The translations under genes and the position numbers were made by a program. From assembly GCA_945883615.1 (NCBI GenBank), contig CAMCYB010000001.1, positions 1-64,000 of the forward strand: DNA of 64,000 nucleotides, read 5' to 3'. Shown here piece by piece: positions 37,963 to 46,598 of this stretch; within the stretch, counting starts at the first letter, position 1, and each line of letters begins with the position of its first letter. The notes under the pieces are model-generated. The model made no database searches and was not told the DNA's origin. It saw only the letters and a list, made by a program, of their open reading frames with translations. The stretch comes from Bordetella parapertussis. Its GTDB lineage: Bacteria; Pseudomonadota; Gammaproteobacteria; Burkholderiales; Burkholderiaceae_B.

Positions 37963-38502
37963 TTAATTTGGAACCACACGAGTTGGGCCTGCACCACTAA
38001 TAACCTGTACACGCTGGCCTACAGATAACGCCACATCGGCAGCTTGAGCAATCACACGTGTTTCACCGTTATCTAGGCGCACGGAAATTTCTATACCATT
38101 GGTTTTAGTCACGGCTTCTTCAACTTTTTCGCCGGCCAAAGCACCCAACAGCGCGCCACCCACAATCGCTAAGGTACGACCGGTACCGTCGCCGACAGCA
38201 CTACCTGCCACACCACCTAAAGCACCACCTGCAATCAAACCTGCACCAGAACTTCTCTCTTTTTGAATCACAATAGGTCGAACGGCCTTGACCGTACCCT
38301 CGCGCACCACTTGTTCAGTTTGTGCTTGACCGTAGGTATACGTACTGGCTGATGCATTGGGGTTGGCACAACCACTCATCGTTAAAGCTGTACCCGCAAT
38401 CATGACAACTAAACACGTCGTGGTGAGGCCAGGCATCGCACGCACCCGTATGTTTGCTGAGACAGGGGCTGTATTTGCATTTAAAACTTTAAATTTAAAC
38501 AT
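37963..38502 (-). CDS. glycine-zipper 2TM lipoprotein (SlyB/Pcp-like)
   Basis: The 179-residue protein has a signal peptide with lipobox LTMSGC near residues 41-46, so it should be a lipoprotein after cleavage before Cys. A glycine-zipper hairpin follows (AGLIAGGALGGVAGSAVGDG and GGALLGALAGEKVEE), then a small beta domain with IEISVRLDNGETRVIAQ. This is the layout of outer-membrane SlyB/Pcp proteins. The ATG at 38502 is preferred because AAGG is nine bases upstream; an ATG two codons earlier is only three bases away from it. The N-terminal stretch before the hydrophobic core is unusually long. Confidence 0.88.
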   Translation of the reverse strand: MFKFKVLNANTAPVSANIRVRAMPGLTTTCLVVMIAGTALTMSGCANPNASASTYTYGQAQTEQVVREGTVKAVRPIVIQKERSSGAGLIAGGALGGVAGSAVGDGTGRTLAIVGGALLGALAGEKVEEAVTKTNGIEISVRLDNGETRVIAQAADVALSVGQRVQVISGAGPTRVVPN

Positions 38503-38534
38503 CACCATTCACCTTTTAAAGAACACGCTTCGCA

Positions 38535-39470
38535 TTACAAATATTGACCATAAGCCGCATGAAACAGATCATTAATTTCAATACGCTTAGGCGCATGGTT
38601 CTGCGGCCCACGCGAAGCAATTTTGATTGAACCCATTAAATTACCCAGCTTGCACGCACTTTCCCAAGACCAACCTGACGTTAAACCGTAAAGTAAACCA
38701 GCGCGGTGCGCATCACCGCAGCCAGTGGGGTCGACCACATCAGTTGGGGTTACAGGTGCAATATGTATTTCACGCCCTTCAGTGAATAGCGTGGCGCCTT
38801 CAGCACCTCGCGTAATCACGACTGCATCAAGATTTTGAGCGATTTGCGTCATACTTTTGCCTGTACGTTGCTCAACCACGCTCGCTTCATAATCGTTCAT
38901 TGTTAGGGCACGTGACAGACTAAATAAATCAACCATCTCAACACCATCAAACAAAGGCATGGCTTGACCTAAATCGAACACAAAAGGAATGCCTTGCGCA
39001 TGCAAGCGATGTGCGTGAGCCATCATGCCTGCTTTAGAATCGGGCGCAACAATTGCCCATTTCGCGTCAGTGCCCGTTACATCATTATCTTTTGAAACAC
39101 CCATGGCACCAGGGTGAAAAGCACTGATCTGATTATCGCTTAGGTCAGTTGTTATAAAGCATTGAGCCGTTAACTGGCCTTCAACCACTTTCACCATGCG
39201 CAAGTCAATACCCATGGCTTCAAACCGAGCTAAATAATCACCCGCATCTTCGCCCACAGTGGCTACCGGTACCGGGTGACCACCTAACAAGTTTAAATTG
39301 TAAGCAATGTTGCCCGCACAACCCCCAAACTCTCGACGCATACTCGGCACTAAAAATGACACACTTAACGCATGAATGCGATCGGGCAAAATATGGTCTT
39401 TAAAATGCCCGTCAAAAACGGCAATGGTATCAAAGGCAATAGAACCGCAGATTAATACAGGGGGTTTCAT
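38535..39470 (-). CDS. PfkB-family carbohydrate/nucleoside kinase (adenosine kinase-like)
   Basis: The 311-residue kinase has the PfkB signatures REFGGCAGNIAYNLNLLGG near residue 46 and DVVDPTGCGDAHRAGLLYG near residue 235, the latter containing the anion hole and catalytic Asp. Burkholderiales homologues next to the DUF3426/prmA cluster are usually annotated as carbohydrate or adenosine kinases. The sequence alone does not fix the substrate. Confidence 0.88.
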   Translation of the reverse strand: MKPPVLICGSIAFDTIAVFDGHFKDHILPDRIHALSVSFLVPSMRREFGGCAGNIAYNLNLLGGHPVPVATVGEDAGDYLARFEAMGIDLRMVKVVEGQLTAQCFITTDLSDNQISAFHPGAMGVSKDNDVTGTDAKWAIVAPDSKAGMMAHAHRLHAQGIPFVFDLGQAMPLFDGVEMVDLFSLSRALTMNDYEASVVEQRTGKSMTQIAQNLDAVVITRGAEGATLFTEGREIHIAPVTPTDVVDPTGCGDAHRAGLLYGLTSGWSWESACKLGNLMGSIKIASRGPQNHAPKRIEINDLFHAAYGQYL

Positions 39471-39565
39471 AAGTTGTGTATTCCGATCGTCGAAACGTTC
39501 AAAGTGAGTAAAAAAGAGTAAATATCATTTTTTTATTTTAATGGGCAATACATATCAAAAAGTGC

Positions 39566-40663
39566 TCAAGGGTAAAACTTATCAATCTCAAAACCACTAA
39601 TGGTCAAGCCTTTGACTTGTAAGTCGACCACAAAATGAGCTTCTTGTTGTGACTTGAATGGGGTGTCAAGTAATTGCTTCGGAACATAATCAACAGGGGG
39701 CACGGCTTTGCGCACAACCACAGTGCCCGATGCATCTGTTAATAGTACTAATAAATAAGGCCAAGCCTGCGGCTTATTAAAGCGATTTTGTAAGGTAAAC
39801 CGTAATTTAAACCTACTGACATCGCTACCCTCTTGGTCGCGCGCCTCTTGCTGCAAAGTAGACGCTTGAATACTGATGCGTTCAGCATGTTTAGGGTACT
39901 GCACGTCACAACCGATCACCTGACAAGCACGCTCTAAATAGGGCCTTAAAGCGGGCGCTGTGGCCGCCAAATCGTTACGATAAAGGTAGATGGCTTGCAA
40001 CGATATAGCCAATAGAGCAAACACAGCAGCAAGCTGCCATAAAACTCGGGCAACACCTGTGGGTGTGGGGCCTGTCACCATAAAATCGGGCACCTCGCGC
40101 CCAACATCAGACGGCATGTTGCCTCGCATACGCGACTCACCCAAAATGGTTAACGTGGGTTCCAATGATGAGTTTAGGGGTGAATGAAAATTGTCACCCT
40201 CATCGTGGGTGACACGAAAGTCGAATGCCTCGAGAGGTTCAGATGTGTGCGTTGAATGAATGTGCGTGTCAGTCTGCCTGCTTCTAATAACCTGCGGTGC
40301 GGGTGACGGTGCGGGTGACGGTGCGGGTGACGGTGCGGCTATCGGAGGGGGCATTGGTGCGGGTGACGGTGCGGGCTGCGCAAATCTAGGGGGTACATTG
40401 AAAGAGGGCTGGCTGGAAAATGAAACCTCGGGTGATGAACGACTGGGTGGCAAAATACCAGAAGGTACGACGTTTGCAGGCGTTGAAATCGGGGCTGTAA
40501 CGACCTTTTCAGTCAAAATGGGTAACGTTGAATCAAAATGGGTATAGCCATCAAAAACATTTTGACACTGCCCACAACGCACCAAGCCTTCAAAAGAACG
40601 CAACTGATCAGCGCTAACTGAAAACGCAGTTTGACACTTCGGGCAACGGGTAATCAGGCTCAT
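39566..40663 (-). CDS. MJ0042-type zinc-ribbon and DUF3426 membrane protein
   Basis: The 365-residue protein begins with a zinc ribbon (RCPKCQTAFSV and RCGQCQNVFDG). A disordered Pro/Ser-rich linker follows, with SPAPSPAPSPAP encoded by 12-bp DNA repeats, then one membrane segment (VLWQLAAVFALLAISLQAIYL) and a DUF3426 domain of beta-strand character (LRFTLQNRFNKPQAWPYLLVLLTD). The function is unknown. The gene sits 18 bp downstream of prmA, as is usual in the order. Confidence 0.9.
   Translation of the reverse strand: MSLITRCPKCQTAFSVSADQLRSFEGLVRCGQCQNVFDGYTHFDSTLPILTEKVVTAPISTPANVVPSGILPPSRSSPEVSFSSQPSFNVPPRFAQPAPSPAPMPPPIAAPSPAPSPAPSPAPQVIRSRQTDTHIHSTHTSEPLEAFDFRVTHDEGDNFHSPLNSSLEPTLTILGESRMRGNMPSDVGREVPDFMVTGPTPTGVARVLWQLAAVFALLAISLQAIYLYRNDLAATAPALRPYLERACQVIGCDVQYPKHAERISIQASTLQQEARDQEGSDVSRFKLRFTLQNRFNKPQAWPYLLVLLTDASGTVVVRKAVPPVDYVPKQLLDTPFKSQQEAHFVVDLQVKGLTISGFEIDKFYP
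40296..40379. repeat. seven 12-bp tandem repeats inside the DUF3426 gene
   Basis: The plus-strand unit GGTGCGGGTGAC occurs exactly at 40296, 40308, 40320 and 40356. Three diverged units (GGTGCGGCTATC, GGAGGGGGCATT, GGTGCGGGCTGC) complete the phase. On the coding strand they specify Pro/Ala/Ser units in the linker between the zinc ribbon and the membrane segment. Confidence 0.88.
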
Positions 40664-40681
40664 TTTTAAATGATACTCGGG

Positions 40682-41587
40682 TTAAGCGTTGCGTTGACCA
40701 GCCAAACACACCCAACCTTCACGCTCAGCCCAAACTGTCAAGTTTAACCAAGGCGTATAAGCCGCTGCGACCTCTTCGGCTTGTCGCGCCAAGACCCCTG
40801 ACAGCACAAGATAACCGTTCGGTTTGACCCGCGTCGAAAGCATGGGCGCCAAAACTTTTAAGGGATTAGATAAGATGTTTGCAACCACCACATCATATTG
40901 CCCACCCAACAATTGATCGGGTAACGTGGCATGCACCTCGGTCTGATTAGCTTGGGCATTTTGCGCAGTCGACAAAACAGCCTGCTCGTCAATATCAACG
41001 GCATCAACGTGTGCCGCACCCAACATTTTTGCCGCAATCGCCAAAATGCCTGAGCCGCAACCGTAATCAAGCACGCGTGCGCCCTGCGGTAGAGTGTCGG
41101 CCAACCAAGCCAGACAGACATGCGTGGTGGGGTGGCTGCCCGTACCAAAGGCCAGGCCGGGATCAAGCTCAATCACAATTGAGCCCTGAGGTCGATCAAG
41201 GGGTGCTTCACCCGCATGCCAACTGGGCAAAATCAGTACCCGTTCGCCCACCGAAATGGGGCCAAACTGCGATTGCGTTAATCGTACCCAATCTTGATCG
41301 GGTACGTCTCGCAAAAACCAATCGGGGGAAATCTGAATGTTGAGCTCAGTTTCAGCGTAAGCCAACAGCTGTTGCGGGTCGTCACCGTCTGCAAGGAGAG
41401 CCACAACTTGATTATGTAACCACCCGCCTGGCGCCTGTTCACCGCCTGGCTCACCAAATATAGGTCTTTCATCTTCGGTATCAAGGTCAGCGTCTTGCAC
41501 CGAGGTTGATAACGCACCCGCCTCAATTAAGGCATCAGACAGCGAGTCAACCCACTCACCCGGGCACGACAACACAAGTTCACGCAC
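40682..41587 (-). CDS. prmA: ribosomal protein L11 methyltransferase
   Basis: The 301-residue enzyme trimethylates L11. The SAM-binding motif VLDYGCGSGILAIAA, the preceding GLAFGTGSHPTT and the motif VVANILSNPL (NPPY-type equivalent) are all present. The N-terminal substrate-recognition domain occupies about residues 1-90. It follows accC by 33 bp on the same strand. Confidence 0.95.
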   Translation of the reverse strand: MRELVLSCPGEWVDSLSDALIEAGALSTSVQDADLDTEDERPIFGEPGGEQAPGGWLHNQVVALLADGDDPQQLLAYAETELNIQISPDWFLRDVPDQDWVRLTQSQFGPISVGERVLILPSWHAGEAPLDRPQGSIVIELDPGLAFGTGSHPTTHVCLAWLADTLPQGARVLDYGCGSGILAIAAKMLGAAHVDAVDIDEQAVLSTAQNAQANQTEVHATLPDQLLGGQYDVVVANILSNPLKVLAPMLSTRVKPNGYLVLSGVLARQAEEVAAAYTPWLNLTVWAEREGWVCLAGQRNA

Positions 41588-41620
41588 AATTACTCCGTAA
41601 GCAGGTTTGGTCTGCCAAAC

Positions 41621-42967
41621 TTAAGGCCTTCCGGCTAATTTTTGTTCAAGATAATGAATACTGGTGCCACCTTCAGAAAAGTGGGAATCAACCATCAGTT
41701 CACGGTGAAGTGCAATATTGGTTTGAATACCTTCAACCACCATTTCAGACAAAGCAATTCGCATACGCGCTAAGGCTTGCTCGCGCGTATCACCATAAGT
41801 AATGAGCTTGGCAATCATTGAATCGTAATTGGGTGGTACAAAATAGCCATTAAAAGCATGCGAATCGATACGCACGCCAGGGCCACCGGGCGTATGCCAG
41901 TTTGTGATGCGACCTGGGCTTGGGGTAAATTTGAAAGGGTCTTCAGCGTTAATGCGGCACTCAATCGCATGGCCTCTAAAGGTAATATCTCGCTGTCTAA
42001 GGGTAAATTTTTCACCTGCAGCAATACGAATTTGCCATTGAACCAAATCAAGCCCAGTAATGAGCTCAGTGACCGTGTGCTCAACCTGAATACGCGTATT
42101 CATTTCAATAAAATAAAACTCGCCGTTTTCGTAAAGAAACTCAAACGTACCGGCACCACGGTAACTAATTTTGCGGCACGCTTCAGCACAGCGTTCGCCA
42201 ATACGCTCGATCGCTTTGCGAGGAATACCGGTCGCGGGGGCTTCTTCAATCACTTTTTGGTGGCGACGCTGCATTGAGCAGTCGCGCTCACCCAGCCAAA
42301 CAGCATTTCGATCACCGTCTGCCATGACTTGAATTTCAATATGTCGCGGGTTTTCTAAGAATTTTTCAAGATAGACTTCAGGGTTATTAAATGCGGCACC
42401 TGCCTCAGCTTTGGTCATGACAACCGCGTTAAGTAGAGCCGCCTCGGTATGCACCACGCGCATACCACGACCACCCCCACCCCCTGCTGCTTTAATAATG
42501 ACCGGGTAACCGACCTCGCGGGCAATCTTTAACACTTCTTCAGAGTTATCTGGCAAAGCGCCGGGTGAACCGGGCACGACCGGCACGCCGGCTTCGATCA
42601 TGGCTTGTTTTGCACTGACTTTATCGCCCATTAAGCGAATGGATGCGGGTCGAGGCCCAACAAAAACGAAACCGCTTTTTTCAACGCGCTCTGCAAAGTC
42701 TGCATTTTCAGAAAGAAAGCCATAACCTGGGTGAATGGCCTCAGCATCAGTCACTTCGGCCGCTGAAATAATAGCGGGCATGTTTAGGTAGCTATCTTTT
42801 GATGGGGCCGGGCCAATACAAACTGATTCATCAGCCAAACGCACATACTTGGCGTCGCGATCGGCCTCTGAATGCACCACAACCGTCTTTACACCCAATT
42901 CGCGGCAAGCGCGTTGAATGCGCAACGCAATTTCACCACGATTAGCAATAAGCAGTTTTTCAAACAT
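41621..42967 (-). CDS. accC: acetyl-CoA carboxylase, biotin carboxylase subunit
   Basis: The 448-residue ATP-grasp enzyme carboxylates biotin on AccB. It starts [20 protein letters not shown]. The glycine-rich loop [13 protein letters not shown], the metal/bicarbonate segment [14 protein letters not shown] and [17 protein letters not shown] are present. The ATG at 42967 lies 4 bp after the accB stop; an upstream TTG at 42979 overlaps accB and is less likely. Confidence 0.96.
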   Translation of the reverse strand: MFEKLLIANRGEIALRIQRACRELGVKTVVVHSEADRDAKYVRLADESVCIGPAPSKDSYLNMPAIISAAEVTDAEAIHPGYGFLSENADFAERVEKSGFVFVGPRPASIRLMGDKVSAKQAMIEAGVPVVPGSPGALPDNSEEVLKIAREVGYPVIIKAAGGGGGRGMRVVHTEAALLNAVVMTKAEAGAAFNNPEVYLEKFLENPRHIEIQVMADGDRNAVWLGERDCSMQRRHQKVIEEAPATGIPRKAIERIGERCAEACRKISYRGAGTFEFLYENGEFYFIEMNTRIQVEHTVTELITGLDLVQWQIRIAAGEKFTLRQRDITFRGHAIECRINAEDPFKFTPSPGRITNWHTPGGPGVRIDSHAFNGYFVPPNYDSMIAKLITYGDTREQALARMRIALSEMVVEGIQTNIALHRELMVDSHFSEGGTSIHYLEQKLAGRP

Positions 42968-42971
42968 GTTT

Positions 42972-43424
42972 TTAACCAATTAAAAATAAAGGTTGACCGT
43001 ACTCAACAGGCTCGCCGTTTTCAACCAAAATGGCTTTAATGATGCCCGATTTGTCAGCCTCTATTTCATTGAGCAGCTTCATTGCCTCAATGATGCAAAT
43101 GGCCTGGCCTTCTTTTACGGTTTGCCCAATTTCAACAAAAGCGGCGGCGCCTGGGCTTGACGCACGGTAAAACGAACCAACCATAGGCGACTTGACCGTG
43201 TGGCCCTCTGGTGCGCTTGCGGCGGCAGGCACCTCAGATATGCCCGCTGCGACAGAGGGTGCAAAGGCTTGTGGCGCATAGGCTTGATGCACAGAATGAA
43301 CGGGGGCCATCGATTGAGAAAACTTGACAATACGCACCTTGTCTTGGGCTTCAGTTATTTCAAGCTCAGCGATGCCAGACTCAGAGACCAAATCAATCAA
43401 TGTTTTAAGTTTTCGTAAGTCCAT
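42972..43424 (-). CDS. accB: acetyl-CoA carboxylase, biotin carboxyl carrier protein
   Basis: The 150-residue carrier has the biotinylation site Lys in [14 protein letters not shown] near residue 116, an Ala/Pro-rich linker at about residues 45-70, and the thumb segment [19 protein letters not shown]. It is the first gene of accB-accC and supplies malonyl-CoA synthesis together with AccC. Confidence 0.96.
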   Translation of the reverse strand: MDLRKLKTLIDLVSESGIAELEITEAQDKVRIVKFSQSMAPVHSVHQAYAPQAFAPSVAAGISEVPAAASAPEGHTVKSPMVGSFYRASSPGAAAFVEIGQTVKEGQAICIIEAMKLLNEIEADKSGIIKAILVENGEPVEYGQPLFLIG

Positions 43425-43472
43425 TTAAATTAATCCAGAAAGGTACATAAAAGTTGAAAAAGCTCGGTTTAG

Positions 43473-43916
43473 TTAGCTTTGTGATTGTTTTGCTGCAAAA
43501 TCAAGGGCGCAACGATAACCTGCCGGGCCTAAACCTGCGACAACGCCCACGGCCAGATCTGACAAATAAGAATGATGACGAAATGCTTCGCGTCGATAGA
43601 CGTTAGAAAGGTGAACTTCTATGAAAGGTATGCTAACGGCAGCGAACGCGTCGCGAATAGCCACGCTTGTGTGGGTATAAGCGCCCGCATTAATCAAAAT
43701 GAATGTGGTGCCGTCTTGTGCGGCTTGTTGAATGCGCGTGACGAGCTCGCCCTCATGATTGCTTTGAAATGTTTGTAAACCACACTTGAGTTGGGCGGCC
43801 TGCTCAACCAGCTCAGCGTTAATATCTGCAAGGGTATGGTGACCGTATATAGCCGGCTCTCTCGAACCAAGAAGGTTAAGGTTGGGGCCGTGCAAAACCA
43901 GTATCTGATGTGCCAT
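43473..43916 (-). CDS. aroQ: 3-dehydroquinate dehydratase, type II
   Basis: The 147-residue enzyme catalyses the third shikimate-pathway step. The signature [20 protein letters not shown] at the N-terminus, the lid tyrosine after it, [15 protein letters not shown] and the catalytic His in EVHLSN are all visible. The position next to accB is typical. AroE, the next pathway enzyme, is encoded at 49390-50322. Confidence 0.96.
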   Translation of the reverse strand: MAHQILVLHGPNLNLLGSREPAIYGHHTLADINAELVEQAAQLKCGLQTFQSNHEGELVTRIQQAAQDGTTFILINAGAYTHTSVAIRDAFAAVSIPFIEVHLSNVYRREAFRHHSYLSDLAVGVVAGLGPAGYRCALDFAAKQSQS

Positions 43917-43955
43917 ATTCGATAGTTTAGTTGCTAACTTCGTTTAATTGTACAT

Positions 43956-44528
43956 TTACCGACGCGAACCTGCTAAAAGTTGCACAAGTTGCTGCCTTAG
44001 GGTCTCGGCCTTAACCTGACCTAAAATTTGGCTCTCAACGCGACCATTAGGGTTTATGAGCACGGTATAAGGCAACCCACCTGTGGCATTACCCATCACG
44101 CGCACCAGATCTATACCACTGTGACCTGCCACCAAAATCGGGTAACTCACAGGTATCTTCTGTAAAAACTTTTTAACGTTGGCATCCGTATCGATGGCTA
44201 TTCCAACAAACTGCACGTTGTTAAACGATTTTGACAGCGCTTCAAGATCTGGCATTTCAGCCACACAAGGTGGGCACCAGGTTGCCCAGAAATTGATCAA
44301 CAACGGTTCACCCCTGAACGCGTCAAGAGGTGTGTCACGCCCTTGCACATCGGGCAATCGCGCGGCAAAAAGGGCTTCTAAATCGGGGGGGGTCGGCACA
44401 AAGGCAGCTTGAGTTGCCGCCCGGTTTGCTTGCGGTGCCCGCAATGATGATTCACGCCAGGCAATCACGCCCACAGCACCCATCGCAACCAAACCCGCAC
44501 CACCCAGTAATAATGTTCGTCTTTTCAT
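43956..44528 (-). CDS. TlpA-family thiol-disulfide oxidoreductase, membrane-anchored
   Basis: The 190-residue protein starts MKRRTLLLGGAGLVAMGAVG, an N-terminal anchor or signal, and has a periplasmic thioredoxin fold with the active-site WCPPC in NFWATWCPPCVAEMPDLE. The cis-Pro region is GGLPYTVLINPNG. It probably reduces periplasmic disulfides, for example in cytochrome c maturation. A longer in-frame start (44567) is possible but adds residues before the basic N-terminus. It is divergent from mpl. Confidence 0.92.
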   Translation of the reverse strand: MKRRTLLLGGAGLVAMGAVGVIAWRESSLRAPQANRAATQAAFVPTPPDLEALFAARLPDVQGRDTPLDAFRGEPLLINFWATWCPPCVAEMPDLEALSKSFNNVQFVGIAIDTDANVKKFLQKIPVSYPILVAGHSGIDLVRVMGNATGGLPYTVLINPNGRVESQILGQVKAETLRQQLVQLLAGSRR

Positions 44529-44605
44529 AGCTGAATCATAGCGCGATGTTGATTGATTTATAAACAAACTACCCTGCCCTTACAATATCGTCAGGAGAAA
44601 AACTC

Positions 44606-45979
44606 ATGCATCTGCACATACTCGGTATTTGCGGCACATTTATGGGGGGGTTGGCGCTGATTGCTCGCGCTGCTGGGCATCGCGTCACAGGTTGCGATGC
44701 CGGCGTATACCCCCCCATGAGCACGCAGCTCACAGAACAAGGTATTGAATTAATTGAGGGCTTTGGTGCTGAACAACTCAGTCTTAAACCCGATTTGTTC
44801 ATTATTGGTAACGTTGTCAGTCGGGGCAACCCCCTGATGGAAGCCATCCTTAACGCGGGTGCCCCCTATACCTCGGGGCCGCAGTGGCTGGGGCAACACG
44901 TGCTACCGGGTCAGCACGTTTTAGCTGTGGCTGGCACCCATGGTAAAACCACCACCAGTTCAATGCTGACGTGGGTACTTAGGCAAAATGGTTTACACCC
45001 CAATTTTTTGATCGGTGGGGTTGCCCACGATTTAAAGGTATCGGCATTGTTTGAGGCGGCACAACACTACTTTGTCATCGAAGCTGATGAATACGACACT
45101 GCTTTTTTTGATAAACGCTCTAAATTCGTACATTACCGCCCACGCACAGCTGTCTTGAACAATCTTGAGTATGATCACGCTGATATTTTTCCTGATTTAG
45201 GGGCGATCGAAACTCAGTTTCATCATCTCGTTCGCACGGTGCCGGCTCATGGCGTCGTGATCATGCCCGATCAATCGGCTGCGTTAGAGCGCGTTATTGC
45301 CCGGGGTTGCTGGACACCGGTTGAAAGAACAGGGCAAGTTCAAGGCTGGCACGCCCGCACCCAAGCCGACTCGCCTCAAGCGCCAGACATCTATTTAGGC
45401 GATCAGCATGTGGGCAGCCTGACTTGGGGCCTAACCGGTCAGCATAATATCGACAATGCATTGGTCACCTTAGCTGCCGCCCAGCACATCAACATCGAAC
45501 CTAAGGCTGCTCTGGCGGCACTCAATACGTTTCAAGGCGTTAAACGTCGCATGGAATGTCGCGGTCAAATCAAGGGTGTCACAGTTTATGATGACTTCGC
45601 CCACCACCCCACGGCCATTGCCACGACCGTTGCAGGTTTGCGTCAGCAGGTGGGTTCAGCCCGCATCTTAGCCGTACTTGAACCACGCTCAAACACCATG
45701 AAGCTTGGCACCATGGCAGCCCTGTTACCACAAGCTCTCAAACAGGCTGATTTAGTCTTTTGTTTTGGTGAAACCTCAGGTAAAAATGCGCTGGGTTGGC
45801 AAGCGGCTGACGTGCTGGCACCGTTAGGTCATCGCGCAAGCGTTTGGCACGACATACCCACCTTAGTCGGCGCCTTGGCACAACAGGTGCAGCCGGGTGA
45901 CCATGTCTTAATCATGAGTAATGGTTCCTTTGGTGGCATACATGACAAACTTCTTAAAGTGCTGGCAGACCCATCATGA
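44606..45979 (+). CDS. mpl: UDP-N-acetylmuramate:L-alanyl-gamma-D-glutamyl-meso-diaminopimelate ligase
   Basis: The 457-residue Mur ligase reuses murein tripeptide released by turnover. It shows MHLHILGICGTFMGG at the start, the P-loop AVAGTHGKTTTSSML and DDFAHHPTAI, which is characteristic of Mpl/MurC. AGGAG lies eight bases before the ATG. Together with anmK and the M23 peptidase it gives this window three murein-recycling functions. Confidence 0.95.
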   Translation: MHLHILGICGTFMGGLALIARAAGHRVTGCDAGVYPPMSTQLTEQGIELIEGFGAEQLSLKPDLFIIGNVVSRGNPLMEAILNAGAPYTSGPQWLGQHVLPGQHVLAVAGTHGKTTTSSMLTWVLRQNGLHPNFLIGGVAHDLKVSALFEAAQHYFVIEADEYDTAFFDKRSKFVHYRPRTAVLNNLEYDHADIFPDLGAIETQFHHLVRTVPAHGVVIMPDQSAALERVIARGCWTPVERTGQVQGWHARTQADSPQAPDIYLGDQHVGSLTWGLTGQHNIDNALVTLAAAQHINIEPKAALAALNTFQGVKRRMECRGQIKGVTVYDDFAHHPTAIATTVAGLRQQVGSARILAVLEPRSNTMKLGTMAALLPQALKQADLVFCFGETSGKNALGWQAADVLAPLGHRASVWHDIPTLVGALAQQVQPGDHVLIMSNGSFGGIHDKLLKVLADPS

Positions 45980-46593
45980 TGATGCTTTACTTACACGGCT
46001 TTCGTTCGTCACCCGAATCATCAAAAGCACAAATGCTGGCGCAAATAATGCAAGCGCGTGGGCAGCTTGACCGTTGGTCTTGCCCCACCTTACCTGCCAG
46101 CCCAGCTGAGGCTTTGGCACTGTGTAAAAAATTAGCACAAGACCTCATGACGAAACATCACGCAGACGCTTCAGAGCTAACCGTTGTCGGTTCATCTCTT
46201 GGCGGCTTTTATGCCGTGACGTTGGCTGAGCAACTGGGCTGTCGTGCTGTTGCCTTAAACCCTGCGGTGTACGCACCGCGAGATTTAGCCAGCCAAGTTG
46301 GCGAGCACACGCAGTACCACACGAATGAGCCCTTTATTTTTTTACCCGAACATGTTGATGAGCTCAGCGCGATGGCTGCCAAGCAGATCACCCGCCCTGA
46401 ACGCTATCTTTTAATCGCCGCAACCGGCGACGAAGTGCTCGACTGGCAAGAAATGCATACCTATTTTGAAGGTGCGCAACAAATCATCATTGATGGCGAT
46501 AACCATGGCCTAGCCAGCTTTGAAGACCACATCAATACCGTTCTTCAGTTCGCCGGCTTTGACCTTAACCACCCGAATATTCCCAAGAGCTAA
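45976..46593 (+). CDS. YqiA/YcfP-family esterase
   Basis: The 205-residue alpha/beta hydrolase starts with YLHGFRSSPESSKAQ, has the nucleophile Ser in VGSSLGGFYAV, and ends with the probable catalytic His in GDNHGLASFED. It belongs to the UPF0227/YqiA esterases, whose natural substrate is unknown. It overlaps mpl by 4 bp (ATGA) and precedes the RNase gene by 5 bp. Confidence 0.92.
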   Translation: MMMLYLHGFRSSPESSKAQMLAQIMQARGQLDRWSCPTLPASPAEALALCKKLAQDLMTKHHADASELTVVGSSLGGFYAVTLAEQLGCRAVALNPAVYAPRDLASQVGEHTQYHTNEPFIFLPEHVDELSAMAAKQITRPERYLLIAATGDEVLDWQEMHTYFEGAQQIIIDGDNHGLASFEDHINTVLQFAGFDLNHPNIPKS

Positions 46594-46598
46594 ACCCC

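Noticed and set aside
40296-40379. CRISPR-like array
   Set aside because: Units are contiguous 12-mers without spacers. No CRISPR array was seen anywhere in the window.
40260-40547. Gly/Asp-rich plus-strand frame opposite the DUF3426 gene
   Set aside because: It is the antisense reading of the 12-bp repeat array; the minus-strand gene has clear domains and context.
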